DNA from: Singulisphaera acidiphila DSM 18658
Lineage (GTDB): Bacteria; Planctomycetota; Planctomycetia; Isosphaerales; Isosphaeraceae
Length of the DNA stretch: 64,000 nucleotides
Reading direction: 5' to 3'
Assembly (NCBI RefSeq): GCF_000242455.2
Contig: NC_019892.1
Span: 2,542,001-2,606,000 of the forward strand
The notes under the pieces: generated by a model
Database searches by the model: none
Told to the model about the DNA's origin: nothing
What the model saw: the letters and a program-made list of their open reading frames with translations, nothing else
Program-made: the position numbers and the translations under genes
Shown: positions 54,384 to 63,420 of the stretch, piece by piece
Position numbering within the stretch: position 1 is the stretch's first letter
How the letters are laid out: each line of letters starts with the position of its first letter

Positions 54384-55103
54384 GTGGACCACGTGTCTCT
54401 CGCGCAGAGTGTGTACGACCGGCTCCACCAGAGGCTGCGGTCGGGGAGCCTCCGTCCTGGAACTCGGCTCGTCAACCGGACTCTGGCGGCGGAACTTGGG
54501 ACAAGTACGATTCCGGTTCGTGAGGCGATCAGCCGGCTTGTCAGCGAGGGGGTCCTGGATTTCACGCCGGGGGCCGGCGCTTTTGTCCGCGCTCCCGACT
54601 CGAATGAGCTCGGGGAGTTGTATGACGTCCGGGAAGCCCTTGAGGTCATGGCGGCCGTGGAGGCCGCGCGGTTCGCGAACGACCACTTGCTCGCCGATTT
54701 GCGGGCCATCTGTCAATGGTTCCGTCAGGTCGCCGAGGCCATCCCTCCTGGCCAACACGCCACGCGTCCTCAATTCGACCACTGGCTCGAATGCGAGGAA
54801 GCGTTTCACACCAGGCTCGTCGCGGCCTCGCACAACCGCTGGCTTGTGAAGGTGGTCAAGGAGATCCGCGTCATCGCCCAGGTCTTCGCGGCTCAGAAGC
54901 GGGCACCCAGGCTGCTCACGCACGCCCTGGCCGTGACCACCGTGAGTCAGCACGACACGTTCGTCACGATCTTGGCGGATCATGACACGGAAAAAGCAGC
55001 CGCCTGGATGTCGTCCCACATTCGTTTGGGTCGGGACTCAGTGATAAATTACATGTTAATGCAGTCTGTTCTTGAAGCCTCAGGAACCCAAACCGACGCT
55101 TGA
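54384..55103 (+). CDS. GntR family regulator, FadR/FCD subfamily
   Basis: A regulator of about 239 residues. The N-terminal winged helix reads VYDRLHQRLRSGSLRPGTRL and LGTSTIPVREAISRL, followed by a C-terminal all-helical FCD domain (YDVREALEVMAAVEAARF, FDHWLECEEAFHTRLVAAS and HDTFVTILADHD) whose Asp and His residues usually bind a metal and a carboxylic acid. No ATG is available; GTG 54384 with GAGG 5 nt upstream is proposed, and GTG at 54273, 54306 or 54393 are alternatives. The palindrome TGGTATACCA lies just before it. Its likely targets are the MFS transporter and aldolase genes downstream, perhaps in response to a sugar acid. Confidence 0.85.
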   Translation: MDHVSLAQSVYDRLHQRLRSGSLRPGTRLVNRTLAAELGTSTIPVREAISRLVSEGVLDFTPGAGAFVRAPDSNELGELYDVREALEVMAAVEAARFANDHLLADLRAICQWFRQVAEAIPPGQHATRPQFDHWLECEEAFHTRLVAASHNRWLVKVVKEIRVIAQVFAAQKRAPRLLTHALAVTTVSQHDTFVTILADHDTEKAAAWMSSHIRLGRDSVINYMLMQSVLEASGTQTDA

Positions 55104-55389
55104 TCTTTGCCACGCCGAATGTGAATCCAGGGCAGTGTGACCACTTCGCTGGAGCCTGTTTTTGCTTCGGATCGTTACCATCCTCGACGCAGGGCCACAA
55201 AGTACCCCGCGCAAGCGCGGCACTCTCTTCCTTAGCGACGACGAAGGAGTATCTTGGCCTGTCCATCGCTTGCCTGCAAAAGGGAGCTTCGGCGACTCCT
55301 TTGCTTGTCCTCCTCGCCCAATGGGTCGCTCCGATCGAGACGAGGACTGCTGGTACGCAACGCTCTCATTACTCTCCATTGGTGAATAA
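55104..55389. other. Intergenic before the MFS gene
   Basis: It should carry the promoter of the MFS-aldolase pair. No second TGGTATACCA palindrome and no domain-bearing frame are visible. Confidence 0.4.
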
Positions 55390-56649
55390 ATGGATGCTGA
55401 AACCGTCCCCACAGATTTTCACAGGATCCGCCGCGCTGCGTGGCTGGCGGTTGCCTTGCTTGCGCCGGTTGCCCTGCTGAACTACCTCGACCGCCAGATG
55501 CTCGCCGCGATGAAGACGTCGATGATGACGGACATCCCGGATATTGGCTCGCGAGAAAACTGGGGCTTCATGCTGGGCTCATTCAAGTGGGTCTACGCGC
55601 TCCTGAGCCCGATCGGCGGCTACATCGCCGACCGATTCAGTCGTCGCCTCGTGATTATCGCCAGCCTGTTCGTCTGGTCGGCGGTGACCTGGTCCACCGG
55701 CTATGTGACGACCTACGACGGTCTGGTCGCGACCCGGGCCTTGATGGGGATCAGCGAAGCCTTCTACATCCCGGCTGCCCTGGCGCTTATCACCGATTTC
55801 CATCGCGGTTCGACCCGATCGCGGGCCGTCGGCATCCACCAGATGGGTATGTACGCGGGCATCGTCCTCGGCGGATTCGCGGGCCATGTGGCGGATCAAC
55901 CGAATCTCGGCTGGCGGTTTGCCTTCCAGGCCTGCGGGGTTGTCGGGATCCTTTACTCGGTTCCCTTATTCTGGCTTTTGCGCGATCCGTCGGAATCACA
56001 AACATCTAACAAGTCCCACCCCACGTCGCTCTTTCGGGCCTGGCTCGAACTGGTCAAGAATCGCGACTTCCTCCTTTTGGTCCTCTACTTCACCTTGCCC
56101 GCGTTGGCGGGTTGGGTCGTCAAGGATTGGATGCCGGACATTCTCCGGGAACGGTTCAGCCTCCAACAGGGAAATGCCGGCGTCTACGCCGTGATCCCCG
56201 TGCAGCTCGCGTCATTGATAGGTGTCGGCATTGGCGGTTGGATGGCGGACGCCTGGATGAAGCGTTCCGAGCGGGGCCGTATCTTTGTCAGTGCACTCGG
56301 AATGATCCTCTTTCTGCCCGCCCTGTTCGGCGTCGGCTTTTCGGAACATCTCGGTTTAGCGGTCGGATTCCTGATCCTCTACGGCATTGGCTGGGGGTTC
56401 TTCGACTGCAACAACATGCCCATTCTTTCCCAACTCGTACGACCCGAGCTTCGGGCTACGGGTTATGGCTTCATGAACCTGGTCAGCATCAGTTGCGGCG
56501 GATTCGCCGACTGGGGATTTGGCCGCTTGCGTGACCAGCACGTCTCCATCGCCGCCATTTTCGGCATCTTCGCGGGGATCGCGTTGATCTCCGTAGCGAT
56601 TGTACTCATGATCCACCCCCGACCTGAACTTGCCCCAAAGGATTCCTGA
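55390..56649 (+). CDS. MFS transporter, anion:cation symporter-like (sugar acid uptake)
   Basis: A 419-residue transporter with 12 predicted membrane helices. LNYLDRQMLAAMKTSMM in helix 1 and GYIADRFSRRLVI in the loop after helix 2 are the marks of the ACS/hexuronate-type group that imports organic anions such as hexuronates or sialic acid. The central loop (RDPSESQTSNKSHP) is short. It lies 2 nt before the aldolase gene, which indicates that its cargo is the aldolase substrate or its precursor. Confidence 0.88.
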   Translation: MDAETVPTDFHRIRRAAWLAVALLAPVALLNYLDRQMLAAMKTSMMTDIPDIGSRENWGFMLGSFKWVYALLSPIGGYIADRFSRRLVIIASLFVWSAVTWSTGYVTTYDGLVATRALMGISEAFYIPAALALITDFHRGSTRSRAVGIHQMGMYAGIVLGGFAGHVADQPNLGWRFAFQACGVVGILYSVPLFWLLRDPSESQTSNKSHPTSLFRAWLELVKNRDFLLLVLYFTLPALAGWVVKDWMPDILRERFSLQQGNAGVYAVIPVQLASLIGVGIGGWMADAWMKRSERGRIFVSALGMILFLPALFGVGFSEHLGLAVGFLILYGIGWGFFDCNNMPILSQLVRPELRATGYGFMNLVSISCGGFADWGFGRLRDQHVSIAAIFGIFAGIALISVAIVLMIHPRPELAPKDS

Positions 56650-56651
56650 GG

Positions 56652-57566
56652 ATGTCGATCAAGCTGAGTGGTCTCATTGCCGCGACCCACACCCCGTTTC
56701 AGGCTGACGGTCAACTCAACCTCGCCGTCGTGGCGCGTCAGGCCGAGCATTTGCTTGCGAACGGTGTCAGAACCGTTTTCATCGGTGGAACGACCGGCGA
56801 GAGCCATTCTCTCGCCGTTGAGGAACGGCTGGCGCTGGCCCAACGTTGGAGCAAGGTCGCCCAAGGCTCCGAGCTTCGGGTCGTCGTCCACGTCGGCTCC
56901 AACTCGCTCACGGATGCACGGACGCTGGCCGCGCAGGCTCAATCTTTGGGTGTAGCCGCCATCGCGGCCTTCTCCCCGAGCTATTTCAAACCGAAGGACG
57001 TGGCAACGCTCGTCGCTTGTTGCGCCGAGATCGCCGGCGCTGCCCCGGCCTTGCCGTTCTACTTCTACGACATTCCCAGCATGACCGGCGTGCAACTCAG
57101 CATGCCCGCCTTTCTGGAACTGGCTACGAAGAGCGTGCCGACGCTTGCGGGAATCAAGTTTACGAATCCCGACCTGATGGCTTACCAGCAATGCCTGCAT
57201 GCTCAAAGCCATCGATTCGACATCCCTTGGGGCTCGGATGAAACGCTTCTCGGGGCGCTTGCCCTGGGCGCTTCGGGCGCTGTCGGCAGTACGTACAACT
57301 TTGCCGCTCCGATCTACCATCGCGTGCTGGCCGCCTTCGCGCAGGGCGATCTTGCCAAGGCTCGAGCCGAGCAATATCGCTCGGTCGAACTCGTCGAGCT
57401 GCTGGCCGGTTTCGGCTTCATGGGGGCGGCCAAAACCGTGATGTCCTTCCTGGGTGTCGACGTCGGCCCCGCCCGGCTCCCGCACTCGAATCTCACCGCC
57501 GAGCAAGTGGTGGAGTTGAAATCGAGCCTCGAACGGCTTGGTTACTTCGACTGGATCCGGGCATGA
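56652..57566 (+). CDS. N-acetylneuraminate lyase/DapA-family aldolase
   Basis: A 304-residue class I aldolase of the DHDPS/NAL family. GGTTGES (45-51) binds the keto acid carboxylate, Tyr139 (FYDIPSMTGV) is the catalytic tyrosine and Lys169 (AGIKFTNPD) forms the Schiff base. The FYDIPSMTGV segment and the short C-terminus fit N-acetylneuraminate lyases better than dihydrodipicolinate synthase; other 2-keto-3-deoxy sugar acid aldolases cannot be excluded. The gene begins 2 nt after the stop of an MFS transporter gene and is near a GntR regulator, so this is a small catabolic locus, possibly for sialic acid or a sugar acid. Kinase and epimerase genes for sialic acid are not in the window. Confidence 0.88.
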   Translation: MSIKLSGLIAATHTPFQADGQLNLAVVARQAEHLLANGVRTVFIGGTTGESHSLAVEERLALAQRWSKVAQGSELRVVVHVGSNSLTDARTLAAQAQSLGVAAIAAFSPSYFKPKDVATLVACCAEIAGAAPALPFYFYDIPSMTGVQLSMPAFLELATKSVPTLAGIKFTNPDLMAYQQCLHAQSHRFDIPWGSDETLLGALALGASGAVGSTYNFAAPIYHRVLAAFAQGDLAKARAEQYRSVELVELLAGFGFMGAAKTVMSFLGVDVGPARLPHSNLTAEQVVELKSSLERLGYFDWIRA

Positions 57567-57688
57567 CGTGAAGCCATTCCGGCGTATTTACGATCACGGC
57601 GCGTGGGCCCACTGGATGCGAATTGGATCGCGGTCCGGTATGCTTTCCAGTCGGGCCCATCAAATCGGATCCGTGAAAGAGGTGTGGA

Positions 57689-58102
57689 ATGGCATACGAT
57701 AATGTCATCTTGGCTCGGCGCTGGTTCGAGGAGGTCTGGAACCAGCGTCGATCGGACACGATCGACGAACTCCTGACCGATGAGAGCGTGAGCGTCTCCG
57801 AATCCGGCACGTTGCGGGGCAAGCAGGATTTCAAGGAAAAGACTCACAACGTCTTCCTTGCCGCCTTCCCTGACCTGCAGATCAATGTCGACGGGACCGT
57901 GGCCGAAGGAGACGAAGTCGTCGTCCGCTGGTCAGGCAAGGCCACTCACCTGGGCGACGGTTTTGGGTTCCCACCGACCGGGCGCAAGGTCTCGTTCCGA
58001 GGGATGACCTGGATTCACTTCGATAACGGCAAGATGATGGAGGGTTGGGACTGCTGGGATCAATCCGGTCTGATCGCGTCGCTCCGTGCCCCGGAATTGT
58101 GA
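57689..58102 (+). CDS. SnoaL-like/ester cyclase fold protein
   Basis: A 137-residue protein of the NTF2-like SnoaL polyketide-cyclase or ester-cyclase group. The start NVILARRWFEEVWNQRRSDT, the middle VDGTVAEGDEVVVRWSG and the GFPPTGRKVSFRGMTWIHFDNGKMMEGWDCWD end are characteristic. GAAAGAGG stands upstream of the ATG. Members are widespread in bacteria and most have no known reaction, despite the names. It is 122 nt beyond the aldolase gene on the same strand; a functional link is not evident. Confidence 0.85.
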   Translation: MAYDNVILARRWFEEVWNQRRSDTIDELLTDESVSVSESGTLRGKQDFKEKTHNVFLAAFPDLQINVDGTVAEGDEVVVRWSGKATHLGDGFGFPPTGRKVSFRGMTWIHFDNGKMMEGWDCWDQSGLIASLRAPEL

Positions 58103-58446
58103 GCAAGCGGTTTGAGGTGCTTGGTGCGGATCGATTCCGCTCGGTCCTTGGGAGGAATTGCTTCAGACTCTGTCGAGTCCTGCACTTTCTGCTACTTGAT
58201 GTACGTTTGCGGACGACGGATGGCGAGTCGACGAGGGCCGACCCCATGACATTCTCACATCCGCAGCCCATCCCATGCCAGTGGTTCGCCTGTCTCGCCG
58301 CCGTCCTCAATCGCCGTTCCGCCCCACGACTTCGGCGCCCTCCTGGCACGTAGTCGGCGGCCTGGCGCCAGTTGGATCCGCGCACCGACTCAGTGACGAG
58401 TTCCAGTTGATCGACGTCCATGTATCCAGAAGTACACGTGGAGGGC
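58103..58446. other. Intergenic, no gene seen
   Basis: The frames here have no recognisable domain. The right edge leads into the toxin-antitoxin promoter. Confidence 0.4.
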
Positions 58447-58475
58447 TTGGCAAAACAGGAGGGCTGTGATAAAAT
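58447..58475 (+). promoter_or_regulatory. Predicted promoter of the toxin-antitoxin operon
   Basis: TTGGCA (58447-58452), exactly 17 nt, TAAAAT (58470-58475). The leader to the antitoxin ATG would be about 20 nt and includes AGGAGG. Confidence 0.6.
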
Positions 58476-58500
58476 ATTGGCTTACAGGAGGATCAGAGGC

Positions 58501-58761
58501 ATGACGATACATTTACCCAAAGACGTGGAAATCGCGATCGAGGCTGCCGTACAGAGCGGCCATTTCGCGTCAGTCGATGACGCCCTCGCGGTCGCGTGGC
58601 GTAATTTCCAGCAGCAGCAAAAGCCACAGCAGGCTGGCTCTGAAACGCCCGATCCGCTGCTAGGTTCCATGCGTGATTACGCCGACGAGATGGACGAAAT
58701 CGTGGCCGACGCGATGAAACAGCGTCGGGAGGAACCCTGGCGGGTGCTCCCTGGTGAATAA
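58501..58761 (+). CDS. ParD/RHH-type antitoxin
   Basis: An 86-residue protein. The N-terminal MTIHLPKDVEIAIEAAVQSG and the following FASVDDALAVAWRNF match a ribbon-helix-helix DNA-binding antitoxin of the ParD/CopG type. The C-terminal charged segment (DYADEMDEIVADAMKQRREE) would wrap and inhibit the toxin. ATG 58501 has AGGAGG 9 nt upstream. It overlaps the downstream PIN toxin by 8 nt, the usual order. It should repress its own promoter at 58447-58475. Confidence 0.85.
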   Translation: MTIHLPKDVEIAIEAAVQSGHFASVDDALAVAWRNFQQQQKPQQAGSETPDPLLGSMRDYADEMDEIVADAMKQRREEPWRVLPGE

Positions 58762-59173
58762 AGCCCTGCTCGATACTGACATGCTCTCCGAGATTATCAA
58801 AGGGAGAGACCAGGTGGTTGCCCGCAGCGCGACCGCGTACCGGGAAACGTTTGGTTATTACACGATGTCAGCTGTGACCGTGATGGAGATCGTTCGCGGC
58901 CTCCAGAAGAAGCAAGCGGCCCACCGCCTTCCTCATTTCCTCGCCTCCATCGCTCAGGAAGAAGTGATATCCCTCGATCAGTCGGCTGCCGAGTTGGCAG
59001 GTCGCATTGCTGGAGATTTGGAGCGGGTCGGGCGGCCTATCGGCATCGCCGATACGATGATCGCTGCCATCGCGTTGAGGCACGGCCTGGTGCTGGTCAC
59101 TGGCAACACTGCTCATTTTCAGTATGTCCAGAACCTTGGCTATCCGCTTGCCTTGGCCAACTGGCGGTTCTAA
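58754..59173 (+). CDS. VapC/FitB-like PIN domain toxin
   Basis: A 139-residue PIN nuclease. The acidic residues are seen in LLDTDMLSE (Asp7, Asp9), TVMEIVRG (Glu) and IGIADTMIAA (Asp), and the C-terminal motif is VTGNTAHF, as in many VapC/FitB proteins where the fourth Asp is Asn. Such toxins cleave tRNA or rRNA when the antitoxin is lost. The start is GTG, inside the last codons of the antitoxin gene. The pair is isolated between a SnoaL-like gene and a two-component system. Confidence 0.88.
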   Translation: MNKALLDTDMLSEIIKGRDQVVARSATAYRETFGYYTMSAVTVMEIVRGLQKKQAAHRLPHFLASIAQEEVISLDQSAAELAGRIAGDLERVGRPIGIADTMIAAIALRHGLVLVTGNTAHFQYVQNLGYPLALANWRF

Positions 59174-59399
59174 CGTCGATCACGCAGAATCGAGCGTTTC
59201 CATGCCTGGAGTTGGCTCGCGGCGTTCTATCGGCGGTGACCACAGATGAGGACACTCCAGACGCCTGGCGGGATTCTTGCGGTTCTGAAATCCGGGGTGA
59301 CGGAGGCTGAAATTCAGGTGGCCGCCGACAGGCTGCTCAGCCTGGCCGCATGACATTCATCAGGTTCCGGAAAGTACTGTCGATCAGCAAAGATTCGTG

Positions 59400-60878
59400 C
59401 TAAACGCACGAACGAATGTCGCTTCTGAGGCTGTCGCCTGTGGGAGCAAGACGTTCGGGGAGACGGAGCGTGAAGCAGGTGAAGCGTTCGGGATGGCTCG
59501 TGAGGTCGAGAGTGCCGTGTAGCGCCGTGGCGATTCGCCGGGCGACCGTGAGGCCGAGCCCGCTGCCCGGAAGGCCTTCGTTGCGCGCCGCTTCCGCGCG
59601 GAAGAACGGGTCGAAGATGTGGGCTGCCTCTTCGGAATCGAGGCCGCGGCCCTGATCTTCAACGCTCAGGATGATCGAATTTCCCTCGCGATTTCCACTC
59701 ACGAGGATTGGGGTGCCGGCTTCGCTGTATTTGCAGGCGTTGTCGAGCAGGTTGTCCAGAAGCTGGGCGAGCATAGGGGGATGAACCCGCACCGACAGAG
59801 GGGGGGCGCTGACCTCGAGATGGAGGTCGGCTGCGCGCGGGTGGTCGGACCAGCGTTCCAGGTGGTTGGGGAGCCACTCGGCGAGGTCGAGATCGCAGAG
59901 CAAGAGGCTGGGGGCCTCGGGTTGGGCGAGAAAGAGGAGGGTTTCCACGATCACGCGCAGGCGCATCCCTTCCTCGAGCACCCTGTCGAGCACTTGCCGG
60001 TATTCTTCCACGGGGCGTTCGCGACGTTGGGCAAGCTGAACCTGACCGAGAAGCGCGGCGAGCGGTGTGCGGAGTTGGTGGGAGGCATCGCCGGCAAAAC
60101 GCTGCTGCTTGTCAAACGCCTCGTTGAGCCTGTCGAGCAGTCCATTGAAGGCATGCCCCAGGGCGTCGAGTTCGTCTCCGGTGCGGGGGGTCGGCACTCG
60201 TCGCCCCAGGTCTGTGGCCGACATCGTACCGACGGTTTCCGCCATCCGGGTCAGCGGCGCGAGAGCCCGGCGCGCAAGGAGCCGGCCGCCCGCCAGGGCG
60301 AGCAGCCAGATCCCCACGGACAAGACGATCAGCGTGCCACCTAATCGGTCGAGCGTTGCCTTGACGGGGGCTCGTTTCAAGCCGGCGACAAGCACGAGCA
60401 GAGGATACTGAACCTCATAGCCAGGCTCATCGTCCGGATGACCTCGACCGAGGCGGAGGAGCGCATTGAGCGCCATCTGTCGCCCCGCCATCCGCCAACC
60501 GGCGACTTTGCCGACGACCGTGCCATCCGGAGGGTTGGTGGGCCAGGCGCGGGCCTCCCAGCCGGCGGGGAATCCTCCGCTATCGGCGTTCGCCGAGCGG
60601 TCGACGAGGCTTCCTTTGCCATCCCGAACCGCCCAACGCACCTCATCCTGGCCCAGGTCGAGGCCCAGCGCAATGCGGCGATCCGTCGGCTCCCACTCCA
60701 GGCCGCCGGGCTCGATGTCGACCGAAGCCTCCAGGATATCGAGCGCTCGCTCCAGCCGTTCGTCGAGCTCGCGATAGAGGTGGCGCTGGGCCACGAGGTA
60801 AACGGTCCCGGAAAATCCCACCAGAACGAGTGCCAGGGCCGTCAGGAAAAAGGCGGAGAACCGGGTGACCAGCCTCAC
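59400..60878 (-). CDS. Sensor histidine kinase of a two-component system
   Basis: A 492-residue membrane kinase. Two membrane helices (about 8-30 and 181-203) flank a periplasmic domain of 150 residues; HAMP follows (to 250). The phosphoacceptor box FAGDASHQLRTPLAAL has His267, the N box is LLDNLLDNACKYSE (Asn380), and the G boxes are EDQGRGLDSEE and GSGLGLTVARRI. It overlaps the upstream response regulator gene by 4 nt (ATGA). The divergent position to an RND efflux system suggests that it senses a toxic compound or metal outside the cytoplasm, as CusS or CzcS do. Confidence 0.93.
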   Translation of the reverse strand: MRLVTRFSAFFLTALALVLVGFSGTVYLVAQRHLYRELDERLERALDILEASVDIEPGGLEWEPTDRRIALGLDLGQDEVRWAVRDGKGSLVDRSANADSGGFPAGWEARAWPTNPPDGTVVGKVAGWRMAGRQMALNALLRLGRGHPDDEPGYEVQYPLLVLVAGLKRAPVKATLDRLGGTLIVLSVGIWLLALAGGRLLARRALAPLTRMAETVGTMSATDLGRRVPTPRTGDELDALGHAFNGLLDRLNEAFDKQQRFAGDASHQLRTPLAALLGQVQLAQRRERPVEEYRQVLDRVLEEGMRLRVIVETLLFLAQPEAPSLLLCDLDLAEWLPNHLERWSDHPRAADLHLEVSAPPLSVRVHPPMLAQLLDNLLDNACKYSEAGTPILVSGNREGNSIILSVEDQGRGLDSEEAAHIFDPFFRAEAARNEGLPGSGLGLTVARRIATALHGTLDLTSHPERFTCFTLRLPERLAPTGDSLRSDIRSCV

Positions 60879-61576
60879 GATTTCGCTCCGGGTAAGCTCT
60901 GGGGCGTGTGATCGAGGACGTAACCGCGACCTCGCAAGGTATGGATGACGCGGGGACCGTGGGCCTCGAGTTTGCGTCTGAGTTCCATGACGTGAACCTC
61001 CAAGGTCTTCGAGATCCCATCGTGGCGATCGTCCCAGACGTGCTCGTAGAGCCGGGTGCGCGAGAGAACCTGCCCCGGGTGCCGGAGGAAGTAGACGAGC
61101 AGGCTCTGTTCTCGGGCAGTCAAGTCGAGCGGGTGGCCGTCGCGCTCGGCTCTCTGCGTGGCCAGGTTCACCGTGAGATCGCCCCAGGAGACCACTGTGC
61201 CGCCTCCCGTTTCACGACGGCGAATCAAGGCGCGGATCCGGGCCAGGAGCTCCTCGTAATCGAACGGTTTGCAGAGATAGTCGTCGGCGCCGCTGTCGAG
61301 CCCCAGCACGCGCTGCTCAACCTGGTCGCGCGCCGTGAGGAAGAGCACCGGGGTGGTTCGATCATGCTGGCGGAAACGTTGGAGCAGAGTCAATCCATCC
61401 TGGCCGGGCAGCCACCAATCGAGAAGAACGAGGTCCCACGTGCCGTTCCGTAGCGCTTGCCAGGCACTCAGGCCGTCCGCGGCGTGGTCAACGAGGAACC
61501 CTTCCTCACGGAGGCCGCGGACCAGAAAGTCGGAAATGTTCGTTTCGTCTTCAATAATGAGGACGCGAATGCTCAT
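60875..61576 (-). CDS. OmpR-family response regulator
   Basis: A 233-residue regulator. The receiver domain has the acidic pocket EDE (9-11), phosphoacceptor Asp53 (VLLDWWLPG), a conserved Thr (FLTARD) and Lys103 (LCKPFD). The C-terminal winged helix reads LDLTAREQSLLVYFLRHPGQ and EVHVMELRRKLE, the OmpR/PhoB output domain. AAGGAAACGAC stands before the ATG. It is followed by its kinase with a 4-nt overlap and is divergent from an RND adaptor gene, the presumed target. Confidence 0.94.
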   Translation of the reverse strand: MSIRVLIIEDETNISDFLVRGLREEGFLVDHAADGLSAWQALRNGTWDLVLLDWWLPGQDGLTLLQRFRQHDRTTPVLFLTARDQVEQRVLGLDSGADDYLCKPFDYEELLARIRALIRRRETGGGTVVSWGDLTVNLATQRAERDGHPLDLTAREQSLLVYFLRHPGQVLSRTRLYEHVWDDRHDGISKTLEVHVMELRRKLEAHGPRVIHTLRGRGYVLDHTPQSLPGAKS

Positions 61577-61948
61577 GTCGTTTCCTTTGCCTCATCCTTG
61601 TGCTTCCCCAAAGATCGAAGCGGATTCGATCAGATCACGATTGACGACAGCCCGATCTCGAGGCACGACATCCCCCCCAAAAAAGAAGCGGTTGCGGCCG
61701 AGCATTTGTCCCGACTTCGTCGTCATTGGTCAGTTCGGCAGGCGAGCTAAAGGTAAGGTGGAATTTACTTTCCGTTAATTGCGAGCTAACCGGGCATGTC
61801 ATAAGATGACACATCGCGAAGAGTGCGTCGGGCGATTTCCATTTCAAGGGATTGCCTGGCTCGAGAGTCTGCCAGCCGAGTTGCACGCCGCTTCCGAAAT
61901 TCTCCCCCCAGACCTTACCTTCCTCAAGTCATTTGGAGACTAATCCTC

Positions 61949-63361
61949 ATGTCGAGCACCCCTGTAGGCATGAGTCCGCCGCAACGGCAGCCGCGGCGAT
62001 CGTCGTTCCGGTGGTGGCTTTCACTGCCGGTCCTGCTTGTGCTTGGCGCGGTTGTCGCCTGGTCGCAGATGCCAGGTCACGGAAAGGAGACGGGAGGGGA
62101 TTCGGAGCACGGGAGCACGGCGTCGGCGTCGAAACCGGGGGGCGAAAATCCCGAGGTCGAAGTCATTCACCCGAGGAAAGGGGGGATCGAGCGGATGACG
62201 GTCCAGCCCGGCTCGGTCCACTCGTTCGAGCGGGTTGACCTCTATTCTATGGTCTCGGGCTACTTGAAGTCGCAGTCGGTCGACATCGGTTCGCGGATCA
62301 AGAAGGGTGACGTGCTGGCCGAGATTGACGTTCCTCGCGAGAAGAACGCCGTAGAGTTTGCCGCGGCGATGCTGGAGCAGGCCAAGGCCAAGGCGCTCCA
62401 GGCGGAGGCCAAAGTCGATGCCATGAACGCCGAGCGTGAGTCGGCCGTGGCCACCGTGGCCCAGACCGAGTCCGATATCGATCGGCTGGTCTCGAGCCTG
62501 CGACTCGCGGAGAGTCAGTACGAGCGAATCCGGAGCCTCTTCGAGCGAAGCGCTGTCCCGAAGAGCGTGGTCGACGAAAACCTGAATGGGGTGGCTGCCG
62601 CCAAAGCGGCTGAAAAGACCGCCCGTCTCACCGTGCAGACCGCCAAGGCCAAGCTCGCCGGCGCTGGGGCGAGGGTCGTCCAGGCGAAGGCGGATGTGGC
62701 CGAGGCGCAAGCCGCGGTGCGCGTGGCCGAGACCCAGTTGGACAAGGCGCGAGTGGACCTGAGCTACGCGCAGATTCTCGCACCCTTCGACGGTGTGGTC
62801 ACGCATCGAAATTTCCATCCCAGCGCGTTCGTTCGCGCGGCTTCAGGGGGCGGTGAGTTGCCCCTGCTCACCGTCGTGCGGACGGACCTGATGCGCGTGG
62901 TCGTTCGGATCCCCGATCGCGACGTCGTACTCACCGATGCCGGAGACCCGGCCGTCGTGACGATCGATGGGCTTCAGGGACGAGAGTTCCGGGGCAAGGT
63001 GTCGCGGATCTCCGAGGCCGAGGACCATCAGACGCGGACGATGCGCGTGGAGATCGACCTGGAGAACCCCGACCGACTACTCCGTGAAGGTATGTACGGT
63101 CGAGCAAGCATTGGCTTGGAATCGCTCTCGGAGCGGTTGACCTTGCCTACGGCCTGCGTTCTGGAACGCTCAGGTAAGCGGGACGGTGTGGTTCAAGTCG
63201 TCCGCGAGGGGAAGGTTCAACGGATCAAGGTGGAGTTGGGGGCCGATAACGGGACGCTTGTCGAAATCGACTCAGGGCTCAACCCGGACGAGGATGTGGT
63301 CCTTCGCTCGAACGCCGTTCTCGAGCCAGGAATGACGGTTAGCCCCAAGGTATCCGGTTGA
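61949..63361 (+). CDS. RND efflux adaptor subunit (HlyD/AcrA-like)
   Basis: A 470-residue periplasmic adaptor with an N-terminal membrane helix (WWLSLPVLLVLGAVVAW) and a low-complexity linker. The lipoyl halves VDLYSMVSGYLKSQSVDIG and LSYAQILAPFDGVVTHRNF surround a long coiled coil (Ala, Lys and Glu-rich, about 110-260). The beta-barrel domain (LLTVVRTDLMRVVVRIPDR) and the membrane-proximal domain complete the usual order. ATG 61949 is chosen because the frame before it (42 codons) does not look coding and TTGGAG precedes it. It is 59 nt upstream of the RND pump gene and divergent from the two-component system. Confidence 0.9.
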   Translation: MSSTPVGMSPPQRQPRRSSFRWWLSLPVLLVLGAVVAWSQMPGHGKETGGDSEHGSTASASKPGGENPEVEVIHPRKGGIERMTVQPGSVHSFERVDLYSMVSGYLKSQSVDIGSRIKKGDVLAEIDVPREKNAVEFAAAMLEQAKAKALQAEAKVDAMNAERESAVATVAQTESDIDRLVSSLRLAESQYERIRSLFERSAVPKSVVDENLNGVAAAKAAEKTARLTVQTAKAKLAGAGARVVQAKADVAEAQAAVRVAETQLDKARVDLSYAQILAPFDGVVTHRNFHPSAFVRAASGGGELPLLTVVRTDLMRVVVRIPDRDVVLTDAGDPAVVTIDGLQGREFRGKVSRISEAEDHQTRTMRVEIDLENPDRLLREGMYGRASIGLESLSERLTLPTACVLERSGKRDGVVQVVREGKVQRIKVELGADNGTLVEIDSGLNPDEDVVLRSNAVLEPGMTVSPKVSG

Positions 63362-63420
63362 GCCCGATGGATCGAACGCTCGCGGACGTCGTGGATCGCC
63401 CCTTCGGAGACGTTTGACCC

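Noticed and set aside
56463..57506. 347-codon minus-strand frame
   Set aside because: Antisense to the aldolase gene and the MFS gene end; no domain.
59246..59353. 35-codon plus-strand frame (MRTLQTPGGILAVLKSG)
   Set aside because: Reads smoothly but is too short and unlinked to any known family or signal to call.
61742..61789. Direct repeat GCGAGCTAA as response-regulator site
   Set aside because: The 39-bp spacing does not fit the 10-11 bp tandem sites of OmpR-type regulators; mentioned only in passing.
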